A DNA stretch of 64,000 nt from Salinicola salarius (GCF_002179555.1 NZ_NHOU01000005.1:150644-214643), one strand, 5' to 3'. Positions 7,648 to 16,037 are shown, counted from the first letter of the stretch. Made by a program: numbers and translations. The notes: generated from the letters alone by a model not told the origin.

Positions 7648-8764
7648 TAACACCACACCCACAGCACCAACCCGAATCGATCACGGCGTGCACGCTGGCA
7701 ACGGTAGTATCGTTCGCGATGGCATGGTTGATGCGCTGGCGGACAGGCTAGGGCTTCAGCGATCGCAGGACGCCGGCAATCCCTACCGCACCATGAGCCT
7801 AATGGAAATGGCCAGAGCCTCGCTTACAGAGCGCGGTATCGGTGTGAGTGGGTTCGGCACCAAGATGCAACTGGTCGGCTCGGCCTTCACGCATACCAGC
7901 AGTGACTTCGGCAATGTGCTCATCAACGTCAGCGAAAAAGCGATGCTGGCGGGCTGGGGCGCAAGTGGCGAAACCTATCCGCGCTGGACCAAGAAGGGGA
8001 CACTGACAAACTTCCATACCGCTTATCGGACCGGACTGGACAGTTTTCCATCGCTCCCGGTGGTGAAAGAAGGTTCGGAGTACAAGTATGTCTCGACAGA
8101 TGATCGCGCCGCCCCGATCGCGTTGGCCACCTATGGCGGGCTGTTCTCGATCACACGTCAGGCGATCATCAACGATGACTTGAGTGCTTTCGAGTCGATC
8201 CCCGCCAGCATGGGACGCGCTGCCAGTCGAACGATCGGCGACCTGGTTTACGCGGTGCTGACCTCGAATAGCAAGTTCGTCGACGGAAAGGCACTGTTCA
8301 GCCAAGACCACAAGAACGTGACCAGCTACGACACTCTGAACCCAGAGGCGTTTGGCAACGCCCGGCGGCTGATGCGGATGCAGGTAGACGGGAAGGGGCA
8401 CACCTTGAACATCGCGCCCGCCTTCGTGATCGTGCCGGCAGCGCTAGAGTCCACGGCCATGCAAGTACTGCGAAGCACCTCGGTGCCGGGAGCTGAGAGC
8501 AACAGCGGCATCATGAACCCGGTCAACGGTTTGGGAGAACTCATTGTCGAAAGCCGACTGGATGCCGGCTCGGACTCATCCTGGTACGTCACCGCGGCTC
8601 AAGGGAGCGATACGGTCGAGGTTGCGTATCTGGATGGCGTCGACACGCCTTACCTCGAGCAGCAAACTGGCTGGACGGTGGATGGTGTCAGCTACAAGTG
8701 CCGTATCGATGCCGGCGTGGCGCCTCTCGACTGGCGGGGGATGGTGCGCGGCTCCAAATCGTAA
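7493..8764 (+). CDS. Major capsid protein, 3' half of a broken protease-capsid fusion
   Basis: The open frame starts at a GTG inside the MITE, but native coding begins at 7650 (NTTPTAPTRIDHG); a possible real restart is the ATG at 7724. Capsid features: ~350 residues, a helical N-terminus (MVDALADRLG), FSITRQAIINDDLSAF, and the C-terminal PYLEQQTGWTVDGVSY...DWRGMVR typical of Mu-like/ClpP-fused major capsid proteins. The linker and delta domain between protease and capsid would be lost or replaced by ~50 MITE-encoded residues, so assembly competence is doubtful. No portal, terminase, head-completion or tail genes follow. A terminator lies 36 bases after the stop. Confidence 0.85.
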   Translation: MQKLARPFGLHGKWRHAALRDWKREPPFSASRAWPGAIWRSNAVRAETSTDPNTTPTAPTRIDHGVHAGNGSIVRDGMVDALADRLGLQRSQDAGNPYRTMSLMEMARASLTERGIGVSGFGTKMQLVGSAFTHTSSDFGNVLINVSEKAMLAGWGASGETYPRWTKKGTLTNFHTAYRTGLDSFPSLPVVKEGSEYKYVSTDDRAAPIALATYGGLFSITRQAIINDDLSAFESIPASMGRAASRTIGDLVYAVLTSNSKFVDGKALFSQDHKNVTSYDTLNPEAFGNARRLMRMQVDGKGHTLNIAPAFVIVPAALESTAMQVLRSTSVPGAESNSGIMNPVNGLGELIVESRLDAGSDSSWYVTAAQGSDTVEVAYLDGVDTPYLEQQTGWTVDGVSYKCRIDAGVAPLDWRGMVRGSKS

Positions 8765-8800
8765 GACTGCAAGCGCGTTGCGCTCCGCGAGCGCAGCCTT

Positions 8801-8835
8801 GGCGACTGGCGGCTACCCGCCCGTCGCCTTTTTTT
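8801..8835 (+). terminator. Rho-independent terminator after capsid gene
   Basis: Imperfect GC-rich hairpin (GGCGAC...GTCGCC with inner GGCGG/CCGCC arms) followed by a run of seven T. It closes the capsid transcription unit. Confidence 0.8.
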
Positions 8836-9336
8836 GTACTGGGTCCTCCCCCACCCCCTACCCCAACTACGGGGGCAGAGCATCGCGGAATTTGGCTACT
8901 TACGAGATTTTCCAGAGCATTGGTTGTTGTTTCGTCGCCAATCACGCCGCGTCCTAACGCCACGTACCTGAAAGCGGCTCTCTCATTACAGCGCCTAGCA
9001 AGACAACCCATTGATTGGAAAGCCCGAATAGCTTGCCGTAACCACCACGGGCGATAGCCCCAACCACTTGATGAACGGGCCCCATCGGAGCAACGATTTC
9101 ACTCCGAACATCACAACCAGTCGCTGGCGCCAGTTCTAACGCCCCCACCTTCCCCGCACGATAGCCTGACCAATGCATTTTCAGCAGAAAATCAGCAACG
9201 CTTTCAGCACCTCGACGGCCCCTTGGGGCCTTGTTTTCAGCAATTCAGCAAAATCAGCAACTGTAATTCTCCAGTGGCTCGACCGCTCCCCCCTTCAGCG
9301 CTACTCTCGCTGAATCACTCACAGAGGGCCAAGGTT
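8836..9336. other. Non-coding right part of the mobile element
   Basis: About 500 bases without a convincing gene. A 74-codon minus-strand frame (8954-9178) has no ribosome-binding site or recognisable family. Iteron module C lies near its right end. The rest shows no clear promoter or RNA gene. Confidence 0.5.
9180..9259 (+). repeat. Six-iteron module C
   Basis: Six (T/A)TCAGCA 7-mers start at 9180, 9191, 9203, 9236, 9244 and 9253 (steps 11, 12, 33, 8, 9), in the same T,A,T,T,T,A order as modules A and B. The 33-base gap contains a GGCCCC/GGGGCC mini-palindrome not shared by B. It lies near the right end of the element, in opposite orientation to module A at the left end. Confidence 0.85.
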
Positions 9337-9495
9337 ATGGCGAGTCACGATGAGGCAGTGGTCGAGATGCTGCGCACCGATCCAGAAATGGCCAGTGAGT
9401 ATCTGAGCATCGCAGCAGGTGAGCAGGAAGAGGAAGGAGGGGAAGCCGCTTACCTGATCGCACTACAGCACGTCAGCGAATCACAATCCCGGTAA
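9337..9495 (+). CDS. Truncated addiction-module antidote-like protein
   Basis: 52-residue protein MASHDEAVVEMLRTDPEMASEYL... matching the N-terminal part of the ~95-residue 'putative addiction module antidote' (HigA-like, XRE) proteins found beside RelE-type toxins. The usual C-terminal helix-turn-helix is absent: the frame stops right after HVSESQSR. AAGG precedes the ATG at 9337. No toxin gene is adjacent. Probably a remnant, though the retained segment may still fold. The family link is from memory of the motif. Confidence 0.5.
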   Translation: MASHDEAVVEMLRTDPEMASEYLSIAAGEQEEEGGEAAYLIALQHVSESQSR

Positions 9496-9559
9496 CGCAT
9501 TCGAGTTCAAAGCACATGTTCAACGCGATGACATCGAAGCCAGGGCAACGAGCCACCAA

Positions 9560-9579
9560 TGGGGGCATATCTGGGGGCA
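9560..9579 (+). other. Candidate integrase arm-type repeats
   Basis: Two direct copies of TGGGGGCA begin 12 bases apart (9560 and 9572), about 65 bases before the candidate attR core. Such TGGGGGCA pairs commonly flank attachment sites of tRNA/tmRNA-targeting islands; role as Int-binding sites is inferred. Confidence 0.4.
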
Positions 9580-9644
9580 CATAATCAGGACTCCATAGAA
9601 AAGCCTTTACCAATCGGATAGATAGGCAAGCTTTTCAGTGGACC

Positions 9645-9656
9645 CCGCCTCCACCA
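9645..9656 (+). other. Candidate attR (tmRNA 3'-end-like core)
   Basis: CCGCCTCCACCA matches the 3' acceptor end expected for a gammaproteobacterial ssrA (tmRNA) gene and is followed after six bases by a perfect terminator hairpin. This is what remains at the far side when a P4-type integrase inserts at the 3' end of ssrA. The intact gene and attL would lie left of base 1. Confidence 0.45.
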
Positions 9657-9662
9657 AACATG

Positions 9663-9688
9663 AAAAAGCACCCGATCGGGTGCTTTTT
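9663..9688. terminator. Perfect 13-bp palindromic terminator
   Basis: AAAAAGCACCCGA / TCGGGTGCTTTTT is a perfect palindrome with A and T tracts, so it can end transcription from either side. It may be the native terminator of the gene used as integration target. Confidence 0.85.
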
Positions 9689-9729
9689 TGTGCTCGCGCT
9701 TCCAGATGCCAGCCAGCTAACGGCGATTC

Positions 9730-9924
9730 TCAGGCAACCGATGCCATGGCGGCTGCCTTCTGTCGTTGCACCGCAGACATGGCGCGCTCCAGATCATCGT
9801 TCTTGCATTTGAACGCAGAACAGTCGGCGCAACGGACATCCTCGGACGCTTCATGCAGCGTCGGCAGCAAGAACCGTTCCCCACCACAAACGTTGCAACG
9901 TAGACCCAACGTGACTTTTAGCAT
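9730..9924 (-). CDS. Small zinc-ribbon protein (prophage type)
   Basis: 64-residue protein with two CxxC knuckles (CNVCGGERFLL and CADCSAFKC), resembling the ECs_2282-family putative zinc-binding proteins found in prophages. AAGGAAC lies seven bases before the ATG at 9924, supporting translation. It is outside the candidate attR, so it is probably a leftover of another phage or island. DNA or RNA binding is inferred from the fold only. Confidence 0.6.
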   Translation of the reverse strand: MLKVTLGLRCNVCGGERFLLPTLHEASEDVRCADCSAFKCKNDDLERAMSAVQRQKAAAMASVA

Positions 9925-10102
9925 TGTCGTTCCTTGGTACCGGCCCCTTCGTGAGTGGCCGTTTTGTTATGTTAGCGGTGATCCGACCAGCCAGCCCGAA
10001 GGGCCATATCACGAGCCAACCCTTGAGACTCCAGGCAAGCTTCGACAAGACAGGGGTACATCACCAATGCGTCCCTCCACCGCACGATGCCGAAGCGCGG
10101 GT

Positions 10103-11890
10103 TCATCCTGCCAGTAGCCTAGTCATGAAGTCGTGATACGGCTCGCAGCTCGCGTAGCGATTCATTCTTTGCAGCAGCTTGGCTCGCTCGGCCGCCGGCA
10201 CGCCTCGCACGGCATGGTCGAGATTGGCCTCGGCCAATGTGTTGATGATGCGTCCGGGCGTGGCGAGATAGCGCTCGTTGGTCTGCAGGATCACATGATC
10301 CGCAGCTTCATGATCGACGATTTCATGGACATAGCTGCCAGGCAGGTTGACCACGACGACCCGCTGGAAGACGTTGGCGAACAGCAGCGCGAACCCCCCC
10401 GCGCCAGCCGAAGAGCCACCGAAGATGACCAATGTCCGGGCATGAATGGGCCTGGAGTTCTCGAAGATCGTGATGTTCCCGGTACCCGGGAGGTAATTGG
10501 AAAAGCGGCAGGACACGCCACTCTTCTCCCGGAAAACGGCGACGGTCGACAGGGATTTGGCGGGAGGATCCATCTTGGACCCCAGGTCACCCACGACTTC
10601 CCGCTGTTCGAAGGCATACAGCGAAGCGAAGTCGTCATCGAAGCCGAAATGCCGCATGCAGGCGAGAAATGCGAGATAAGCACCGCGGCCACTCCAGTGC
10701 GTATCCGTGGGGTAATAGCTATCTAGCTCCGCCTGCATGGCCGCCACGGGGTTGCAGTAGTCGATCCTTCCTGCCTGGAGAAGCTCCTCGACCTGCTCGG
10801 TAGGCGTGATGCTGGCTTTCTCGTAGGGGTAATATTCCGGCCTGACCTTTTCCTTGGAATTGGCGATCAACAACAGTAGAGAGCGCTGCCGTTGAAGCGG
10901 TCTGATCTCAGCGGAGAAACGTTGCCACTGCTGCTTTTCCTCCGCCCCCAGACGCTTCTTGCCAATGAACTGATCGATACTGGCATTGGTATCGTTGGCC
11001 AGGAAGAGCCACCCCTCTTTCCCTTCGACGACTTCCATGACCGGCGTCAACGAGAAGCGCACGCAATCGTGTACTTCCCCGTCATCCTCGAACCGGACAC
11101 CGAGGACCAGGTCGCGCGCGAGATCCAACGCGTGCTCGAATTCCCAAACGACCGTTCCCGTCGGCAGGTCTTCTGTCGATAAGCTCGGCTCACGAACAGT
11201 GAGCGCCAGGGTCGAGACCTCCTCGGATGACTTGGCAATCAACACGGGCTGCTGATCCGAAGCGGTCTCGATCCGTCCGTGAATGCGAAAATGGCGAAAG
11301 AATTCGAGTGTGGCCACCCACTTCTGACCCTCGTCGGCATCCCAGCGCATGGAGACCGGCGAGGCGATGGACTGCCCCGCCAACTGATACTTCTTCGCTT
11401 TCTGACTGGCGATGACATTCTTGAGATCGCCGATGACCGAATTCCCGGGCTGCTTCTCCAGCGCCAGATTGGCCACGTGAAGTGCTGCACTGAATTGGCG
11501 TGCCGCAAGCAGGGCACGCGCCTGACGTATATAGAGCTGGAAAGGGAATACGGTGTAACGATCGACTATGGCCTGCCATCTTTCGACAGCCGCCGGCCAG
11601 TCCTTGCGCGTCATGGCCGCTTCGGCGTAGGCAATCCATAGCTTGAGCGGCGGCTGGGAGGATTTTTGCAGCGCGGCCGCCATCATCTCTTCGTGTTTGG
11701 CAGCATCACCGGCACCTTCGTAGGCCTGCATCAGTGTCTGAACAATATCGAGACTGTCGACGCCCGAGTCATAAGCCGGCTCCAGCAAGGCGATCACGTC
11801 CGAAAAGTCGCGCCTTTCCAGTCGAGCAGAAGCTTCGGCCATCAACTCGGGTGCCCCCTCGATGCGTTCGGCAACGGAAAAAGAATTCAT
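10103..11890 (-). CDS. TPR plus AlgX/SGNH-type acetyltransferase-like protein
   Basis: 595 residues. The N-terminal ~170 form TPR-like helical repeats. A beta-rich middle follows, then a domain like the SGNH-hydrolase-like part of AlgX/AlgJ: VVEGKEGWLFLANDTN at the start, the Asp/His motif YYPTDTHWSGRGAYLAF, and the Ser motif FGGSSAGAGG. In AlgX/AlgJ these residues form the Ser-His-Asp triad that O-acetylates polysaccharide. No signal peptide is seen, unlike AlgX, so a cytoplasmic or unconventional location is possible. GGGAG precedes the ATG at 11890. It stands alone, with no MBOAT partner nearby. Exact substrate unknown. Confidence 0.75.
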   Translation of the reverse strand: MNSFSVAERIEGAPELMAEASARLERRDFSDVIALLEPAYDSGVDSLDIVQTLMQAYEGAGDAAKHEEMMAAALQKSSQPPLKLWIAYAEAAMTRKDWPAAVERWQAIVDRYTVFPFQLYIRQARALLAARQFSAALHVANLALEKQPGNSVIGDLKNVIASQKAKKYQLAGQSIASPVSMRWDADEGQKWVATLEFFRHFRIHGRIETASDQQPVLIAKSSEEVSTLALTVREPSLSTEDLPTGTVVWEFEHALDLARDLVLGVRFEDDGEVHDCVRFSLTPVMEVVEGKEGWLFLANDTNASIDQFIGKKRLGAEEKQQWQRFSAEIRPLQRQRSLLLLIANSKEKVRPEYYPYEKASITPTEQVEELLQAGRIDYCNPVAAMQAELDSYYPTDTHWSGRGAYLAFLACMRHFGFDDDFASLYAFEQREVVGDLGSKMDPPAKSLSTVAVFREKSGVSCRFSNYLPGTGNITIFENSRPIHARTLVIFGGSSAGAGGFALLFANVFQRVVVVNLPGSYVHEIVDHEAADHVILQTNERYLATPGRIINTLAEANLDHAVRGVPAAERAKLLQRMNRYASCEPYHDFMTRLLAG

Positions 11891-12431
11891 AACGGCTCCC
11901 TGATGGTTGCAACGGAAGACTCCGGGCGGGAGGCTGACGATATGGCGCCGTCATGATGGTTCAGCGCGCATTCGCCATCGCATGCCCTGCGTCATCCATG
12001 ACGACGTCGGTCATGGTGCCCGTCCATGGCCCGGCACTTGCGCCGTCAATGCATCGCCCCGCACCGCCCTAATGCCGGATCCTGTCTCTGATCTTTCGCT
12101 TCATCGTCACTATATCCCAGCGCTGACCTGACTCGACATCGCCCGTCGGGCATGAACTTTTTCAGCGTACCGGGGCCAGTAACCTCATTGTTTACCACTA
12201 CCGGCTCGGTGGCGTTCTCATCGAAAGCGGGTGGAGGAGGCAAGTCGTCGAACGACCAAATGCCGTACCCCGCTCTGGAAAACCCACCCGAATCGGCTAG
12301 CCTCACGAGATGGTCATCGCCCTGCATGGGCGTGTGAATTTGCCATTACCGATAAAGTGTTATCCTAAAAATGGTTAGGCTGGCTGCGTGTCGCCGAAAT
12401 CGAACCGCCCACAAGACAAGGAGGTTGGAGC
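11891..12431. other. Divergent intergenic region
   Basis: 541 bases between the AlgX-like gene (minus) and the MscS gene (plus). Apart from the promoter candidate at 12339-12366 and the strong AAGGAGG at 12418-12424, no RNA gene or convincing frame is seen. Confidence 0.5.
12339..12366 (+). promoter_or_regulatory. Candidate sigma-70 promoter of the MscS gene
   Basis: TTTGCC (12339-12344), 16-base spacer, TATCCT (12361-12366), about 65 bases before the TTG start. Confidence 0.35.
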
Positions 12432-14951
12432 TTGATAGCCCTTCGCCCCGATCGCTGGCTCAGTCGCTGGCTACTGTTACTACTTTTGATATTCGCTATT
12501 CCCGCACTGGCTCAGGAAAGTGGCACCGAAGGGCAGTCTGCTCAGGATGGCCCTGCCTATTCCACAATGGCGGATCTGCTGGAAAATCCGGAATCGCGGC
12601 AAGCCTTGATCGACCAGCTACGACAGCTGGCTTCTCGACAGGATTCCTCCGGCGATTCGCAAGCCGACGCAGCTCAGAGTGAGGGCGCAGCCGACAACGC
12701 GGCCGCGAACAATGACGGTAGCGACACCGCCTCCGGGCAAGCTACCCAAGCAACTGGCAGCGCCGCCAACGAAAGCGGCGAGAGTGCCGAGACCGCCACT
12801 TCGTTCCCTCGACGAATGGCACAGATCACCAGCAGTTTCGCCGGCGATATCGGTGGCCAGATCACCAGTCTGGCGGCCATGATCGGCGGATTTTTCACCA
12901 GCGACAGCGCCGCCGCGAGCGCCGGTCCGGCGTTCAGCATGAGCGATTTCCTGAGTGCGGCGATCGACCTTGCCCTGGTGATCATCGCCACGGTCGCAGC
13001 CTTTTTGATTCTACGCGCCATCGCCAAACCGCTGTTTTCCCGCTTCAGTCACTGGGCGCTTCAGGGCGAAGGGCGCAGCCACCTGTTACGCGTCATCGTG
13101 GGCGTGGTGCTAGCGGCCATCGTCGATGTCGTCGTCGTCGTTCTTGCCTATGTGGCAGGCAACCTGGTGGCGACCTTCCTGGTCGGCGAAAGCGGCAGTC
13201 TCGACACGCGGCTCTCGCTGTTCCTCAATGCGTTTTTGATGATCGAGCTGTTCAAGTGCGCCTTGCGGATACTCTTCTCCTCGCGCCACGAAGGGCTGCG
13301 CCTGGTATCCATCGAGGACGGTCAGGCAAGGTACTGCAACCGATTCCTGGCGACACTGGCCAGCTTCATCGGCTACGGCATGCTGGTGGCCGTTCCCATC
13401 CTCAATACCAGCCTCTCGTTCGCCTTCGGCAAGGCAGTGGGCGTCTTGATCATGCTCATTGCGCTGATCTGGTCGCTGGGCGTCGTGTTCAAGAACCGTA
13501 CCGGTGTACGCGACCTGATCATCGCCAAGGCAGATTCGGCACAGCTGTCCGCATCGCGCGTCGCGCTTCGCCTGTTCGCGCGGGTCTGGCACGTCATCGC
13601 CGTGATCTACGCCGTCATGGTGTTCGCCGTGACGCTGTTGCATCCCGAAACCGCGCTACCGTTCGTGCTGATCGCGACGTTGAAGACGATTCTCTACATC
13701 GGCATCGGTATGCTCGTCTCCGGCCTGCTGACCCAGCTCATCGGCCGGCGCATCGACCTCGGCGACAACATGCGCAAGCGACTGCCGTTGCTCGAACCGC
13801 GCTTGAACTCTTATATCCCGACGCTGCTGAAGATCGTCCGCGCCCTCATTCTGATTGCGGTGGTGATGTACACCCTGGATGCCTGGGGCGCGTTCGACCT
13901 CGCCGCCTGGTACGCCAGCGACGCGGGATCGCACACCGTGGCGACCGTGATTCAGGTCATTCTGATCCTGATCATCGCTGCCATCGTGTGGATTGGCCTG
14001 GCCAGTCTGATCGAGAACTACCTCAATCCCGAAACGGGTGGCGGCGCGCCCACCGCACGCGCGCAGACGTTGATGAGCCTGTTCCGCAACGCCCTGGCCA
14101 TCACGCTGATCATCATGACCGTGATGATCGTGCTGTCTCAGATCGGCATCAATATCGGGCCGCTCATCGCTGGCGCCGGGGTACTGGGCCTGGCTATCGG
14201 CTTCGGTGCCCAGAAGCTGGTCCAGGATGTCATCACCGGGGTGTTCATCCAGCTGGAAAACGCCATGAACACCGGAGACGTCGTCACCGCTGGCGGCATC
14301 ACCGGCACCGCCGAGCGCATCAGCATCCGCTCCGTGGCGATCCGCGATCTGTCCGGCACCTATCACATCGTGCCGTTCTCTTCCGTGGATACCGTCTCCA
14401 ACTTCATGCGCGAGTTCGGTAACCATGTCGGCGAATACGGTATCGCCTATCGCGAGAACATCGATTACGCCATCGAACAGCTGGAAGCCGCCTTCGAGGA
14501 GCTCAAGGCGAGCGAGGAGCATGGCCACAAACTGCTGGCGCCAATGACGGTGGCAGGGGTAATCGCGCTGGCAGACAGCTCGGTCAACATCCGCGTAGTG
14601 ATCAAGACCACGCCGGGGGATCAGTGGGGTGTCGGGCGCGCCTACAACCGCCTCGTCAAGCTCTACTTCGACAAGGCCGGTATCGAGATTCCGTTCCCGC
14701 ATACCACGCTCTACTTCGGTCAGGACCGCACCGGTTCGGCGCCGCCCGCCAACCTGCGCATCATGCAGGAGGACTTCACGATCGACGGCAGCCCCGCCGG
14801 TCAGCCGAAGGCTCATCAAACCGACGCGCCCACGGCGATCGAAGGCGAAAGCCGGTCCGAATCGACGCCGAATCAGCGAGCGCAGGACGAGACGCATCGA
14901 AAGCCCACCGACGACGATGTCGATGGCGACGAGACGGACGAGCCACGCTAG
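12432..14951 (+). CDS. Large MscS-family mechanosensitive channel
   Basis: 839-residue inner-membrane channel that would release solutes on hypo-osmotic shock, relevant to a halophile. The TTG start is set by AAGGAGG seven bases upstream and by the signal peptide that follows (WLLLLLLIFAIPALAQ). Residues ~30-115 are low-complexity Ala/Ser/Gln; several transmembrane segments follow. The MscS core is clear: pore-lining helix LIAGAGVLGLAIGFGAQKLV, then FIQLENAMNTGDVVTAGG and the beta domain (VPFSSVDTVSNFMR). A ~60-residue charged tail ends the protein. Much longer than E. coli MscS (286 aa), closer to the YbdG/YnaI/MscM-like long members. Exact paralogue not assigned. Confidence 0.9.
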   Translation: MIALRPDRWLSRWLLLLLLIFAIPALAQESGTEGQSAQDGPAYSTMADLLENPESRQALIDQLRQLASRQDSSGDSQADAAQSEGAADNAAANNDGSDTASGQATQATGSAANESGESAETATSFPRRMAQITSSFAGDIGGQITSLAAMIGGFFTSDSAAASAGPAFSMSDFLSAAIDLALVIIATVAAFLILRAIAKPLFSRFSHWALQGEGRSHLLRVIVGVVLAAIVDVVVVVLAYVAGNLVATFLVGESGSLDTRLSLFLNAFLMIELFKCALRILFSSRHEGLRLVSIEDGQARYCNRFLATLASFIGYGMLVAVPILNTSLSFAFGKAVGVLIMLIALIWSLGVVFKNRTGVRDLIIAKADSAQLSASRVALRLFARVWHVIAVIYAVMVFAVTLLHPETALPFVLIATLKTILYIGIGMLVSGLLTQLIGRRIDLGDNMRKRLPLLEPRLNSYIPTLLKIVRALILIAVVMYTLDAWGAFDLAAWYASDAGSHTVATVIQVILILIIAAIVWIGLASLIENYLNPETGGGAPTARAQTLMSLFRNALAITLIIMTVMIVLSQIGINIGPLIAGAGVLGLAIGFGAQKLVQDVITGVFIQLENAMNTGDVVTAGGITGTAERISIRSVAIRDLSGTYHIVPFSSVDTVSNFMREFGNHVGEYGIAYRENIDYAIEQLEAAFEELKASEEHGHKLLAPMTVAGVIALADSSVNIRVVIKTTPGDQWGVGRAYNRLVKLYFDKAGIEIPFPHTTLYFGQDRTGSAPPANLRIMQEDFTIDGSPAGQPKAHQTDAPTAIEGESRSESTPNQRAQDETHRKPTDDDVDGDETDEPR

Positions 14952-14988
14952 ATCGTTAGACCGTCAGCCGGAATCCCCTCGTCTTTTC

Positions 14989-15012
14989 GGGCCGCCTTCG
15001 GGCGGCCCTTTT
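14989..15012. terminator. Terminator between convergent MscS and kinase genes
   Basis: GGGCCGCC-TTCG-GGCGGCCC stem with a tetraloop, followed by TTTT. It serves the MscS gene and possibly the opposing kinase gene. Confidence 0.8.
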
Positions 15013-15028
15013 CGTTTGTGTCCTGTTG

Positions 15029-15946
15029 TCAGGCAGTCGTCATCATACCGGCGCCCAGCATGGCGGCGCCGCGCACGCCACTGGCATCACCCAGGCGAGA
15101 GCGCATCACGTCGGGCACCTCGACACCTGGGAACAGGTGTTCACCAATGGCCGCCGGCAGTGCCATCACAAGATCGTCCACGGCCGACAGGCCGCCGCCG
15201 ATGATGATCGCCTGGGGCGATAGCAGCTTGACCACATTGGCCAGAGCGCCGCCCAGCAACGCCAGATGACATTCGCGCGCGCGCCGCGCCGCGCCTTCCC
15301 CTGCCAGCCAGGCCTGATGCCACTGCTCGGCGGAGGCCGACCGGCCGCCAAAATGGCGGTGCAATCTCACCAGCCCGGGCCCGGCAATGTAGCCTTCCAG
15401 GCACGCCTCGAGACCGCAGCCGCAAGGCAACAGCGGCAGGTCATAGTGCTGGGCGGCCGCTGCGGGCAACGGCAGATGCCCCCACTCGCCAGCAAATCGC
15501 CCGGCGCCCTTGAGCAGCCGGCCGTCCACCATCGCGCCGCCACCCGCGCCGGTACCCAGGATCGCGCCGAAGGCGTGCATCACGCCCTCGGCCGCGCCAC
15601 CGGGCCCGGTTTCCGACACCACGAAGCAGCGGCTGTCGTTCTCGATGATGAAATCACGATCGAGATGCGTCGCCAGCGCCGTCTCCAGGACGAAGGGACG
15701 AAGCCCCGGCAGGTTTGCCGACACCAGATGCCCCTGCTCATCGAGGACACCGGGAAAACCCAGTCCCAGCGAACCGCGTCCGCCATGACGACGATCCGCC
15801 TCTCGCACCAACCCGGCCAGCAGCGCCATCAGCGCCTCGCCGTCATCCGCCGGCGTCGGCTCGCGCCAGCGATCGAGACACTGCCAATCCGGGTCGTAGA
15901 TCGCGATCTCGATCTTGGTCCCGCCGACATCGATACCGTAATGCAT
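15029..15946 (-). CDS. nagK: ROK-family N-acetylglucosamine kinase-like protein
   Basis: Cytoplasmic sugar kinase of about 305 residues. The phosphate-binding motif GIDVGGTKIEIAIYD, the catalytic Asp region IIENDSRC, GAILGTGAGGG, and the ROK zinc motif CGCGLEACLEG preceded by GEWGHLPLP match N-acetylglucosamine kinase NagK, which feeds recycled GlcNAc from peptidoglycan into metabolism. Start: ATG at 15946 with GAGGA upstream; a TTG at 15961 would add five residues but leaves no ribosome-binding site. Fructokinase (Mak) is the close alternative. It stands alone. Confidence 0.82.
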   Translation of the reverse strand: MHYGIDVGGTKIEIAIYDPDWQCLDRWREPTPADDGEALMALLAGLVREADRRHGGRGSLGLGFPGVLDEQGHLVSANLPGLRPFVLETALATHLDRDFIIENDSRCFVVSETGPGGAAEGVMHAFGAILGTGAGGGAMVDGRLLKGAGRFAGEWGHLPLPAAAAQHYDLPLLPCGCGLEACLEGYIAGPGLVRLHRHFGGRSASAEQWHQAWLAGEGAARRARECHLALLGGALANVVKLLSPQAIIIGGGLSAVDDLVMALPAAIGEHLFPGVEVPDVMRSRLGDASGVRGAAMLGAGMMTTA

Positions 15947-15987
15947 GCGTGGGATCCTCAAACTGGGTGACGGTGACCTACCGCACG

Positions 15988-16010
15988 AAAAAAGGCGCCC
16001 GCAGGCGCCC
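15988..16010 (-). terminator. Terminator of the hemC-D-X-Y operon
   Basis: On the minus strand GGGCGCC-TGC-GGGCGCC hairpin followed by TTTTTT, 28 bases after the hemY stop. Confidence 0.85.
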
Positions 16011-16037
16011 AGGAGAGCAATCGATCGTCAGCCGGAA

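Noticed and set aside
8954..9178. Minus-strand 74-codon frame in the satellite
   Set aside because: No ribosome-binding site, no recognisable family, and lies opposite to all other genes of the element.
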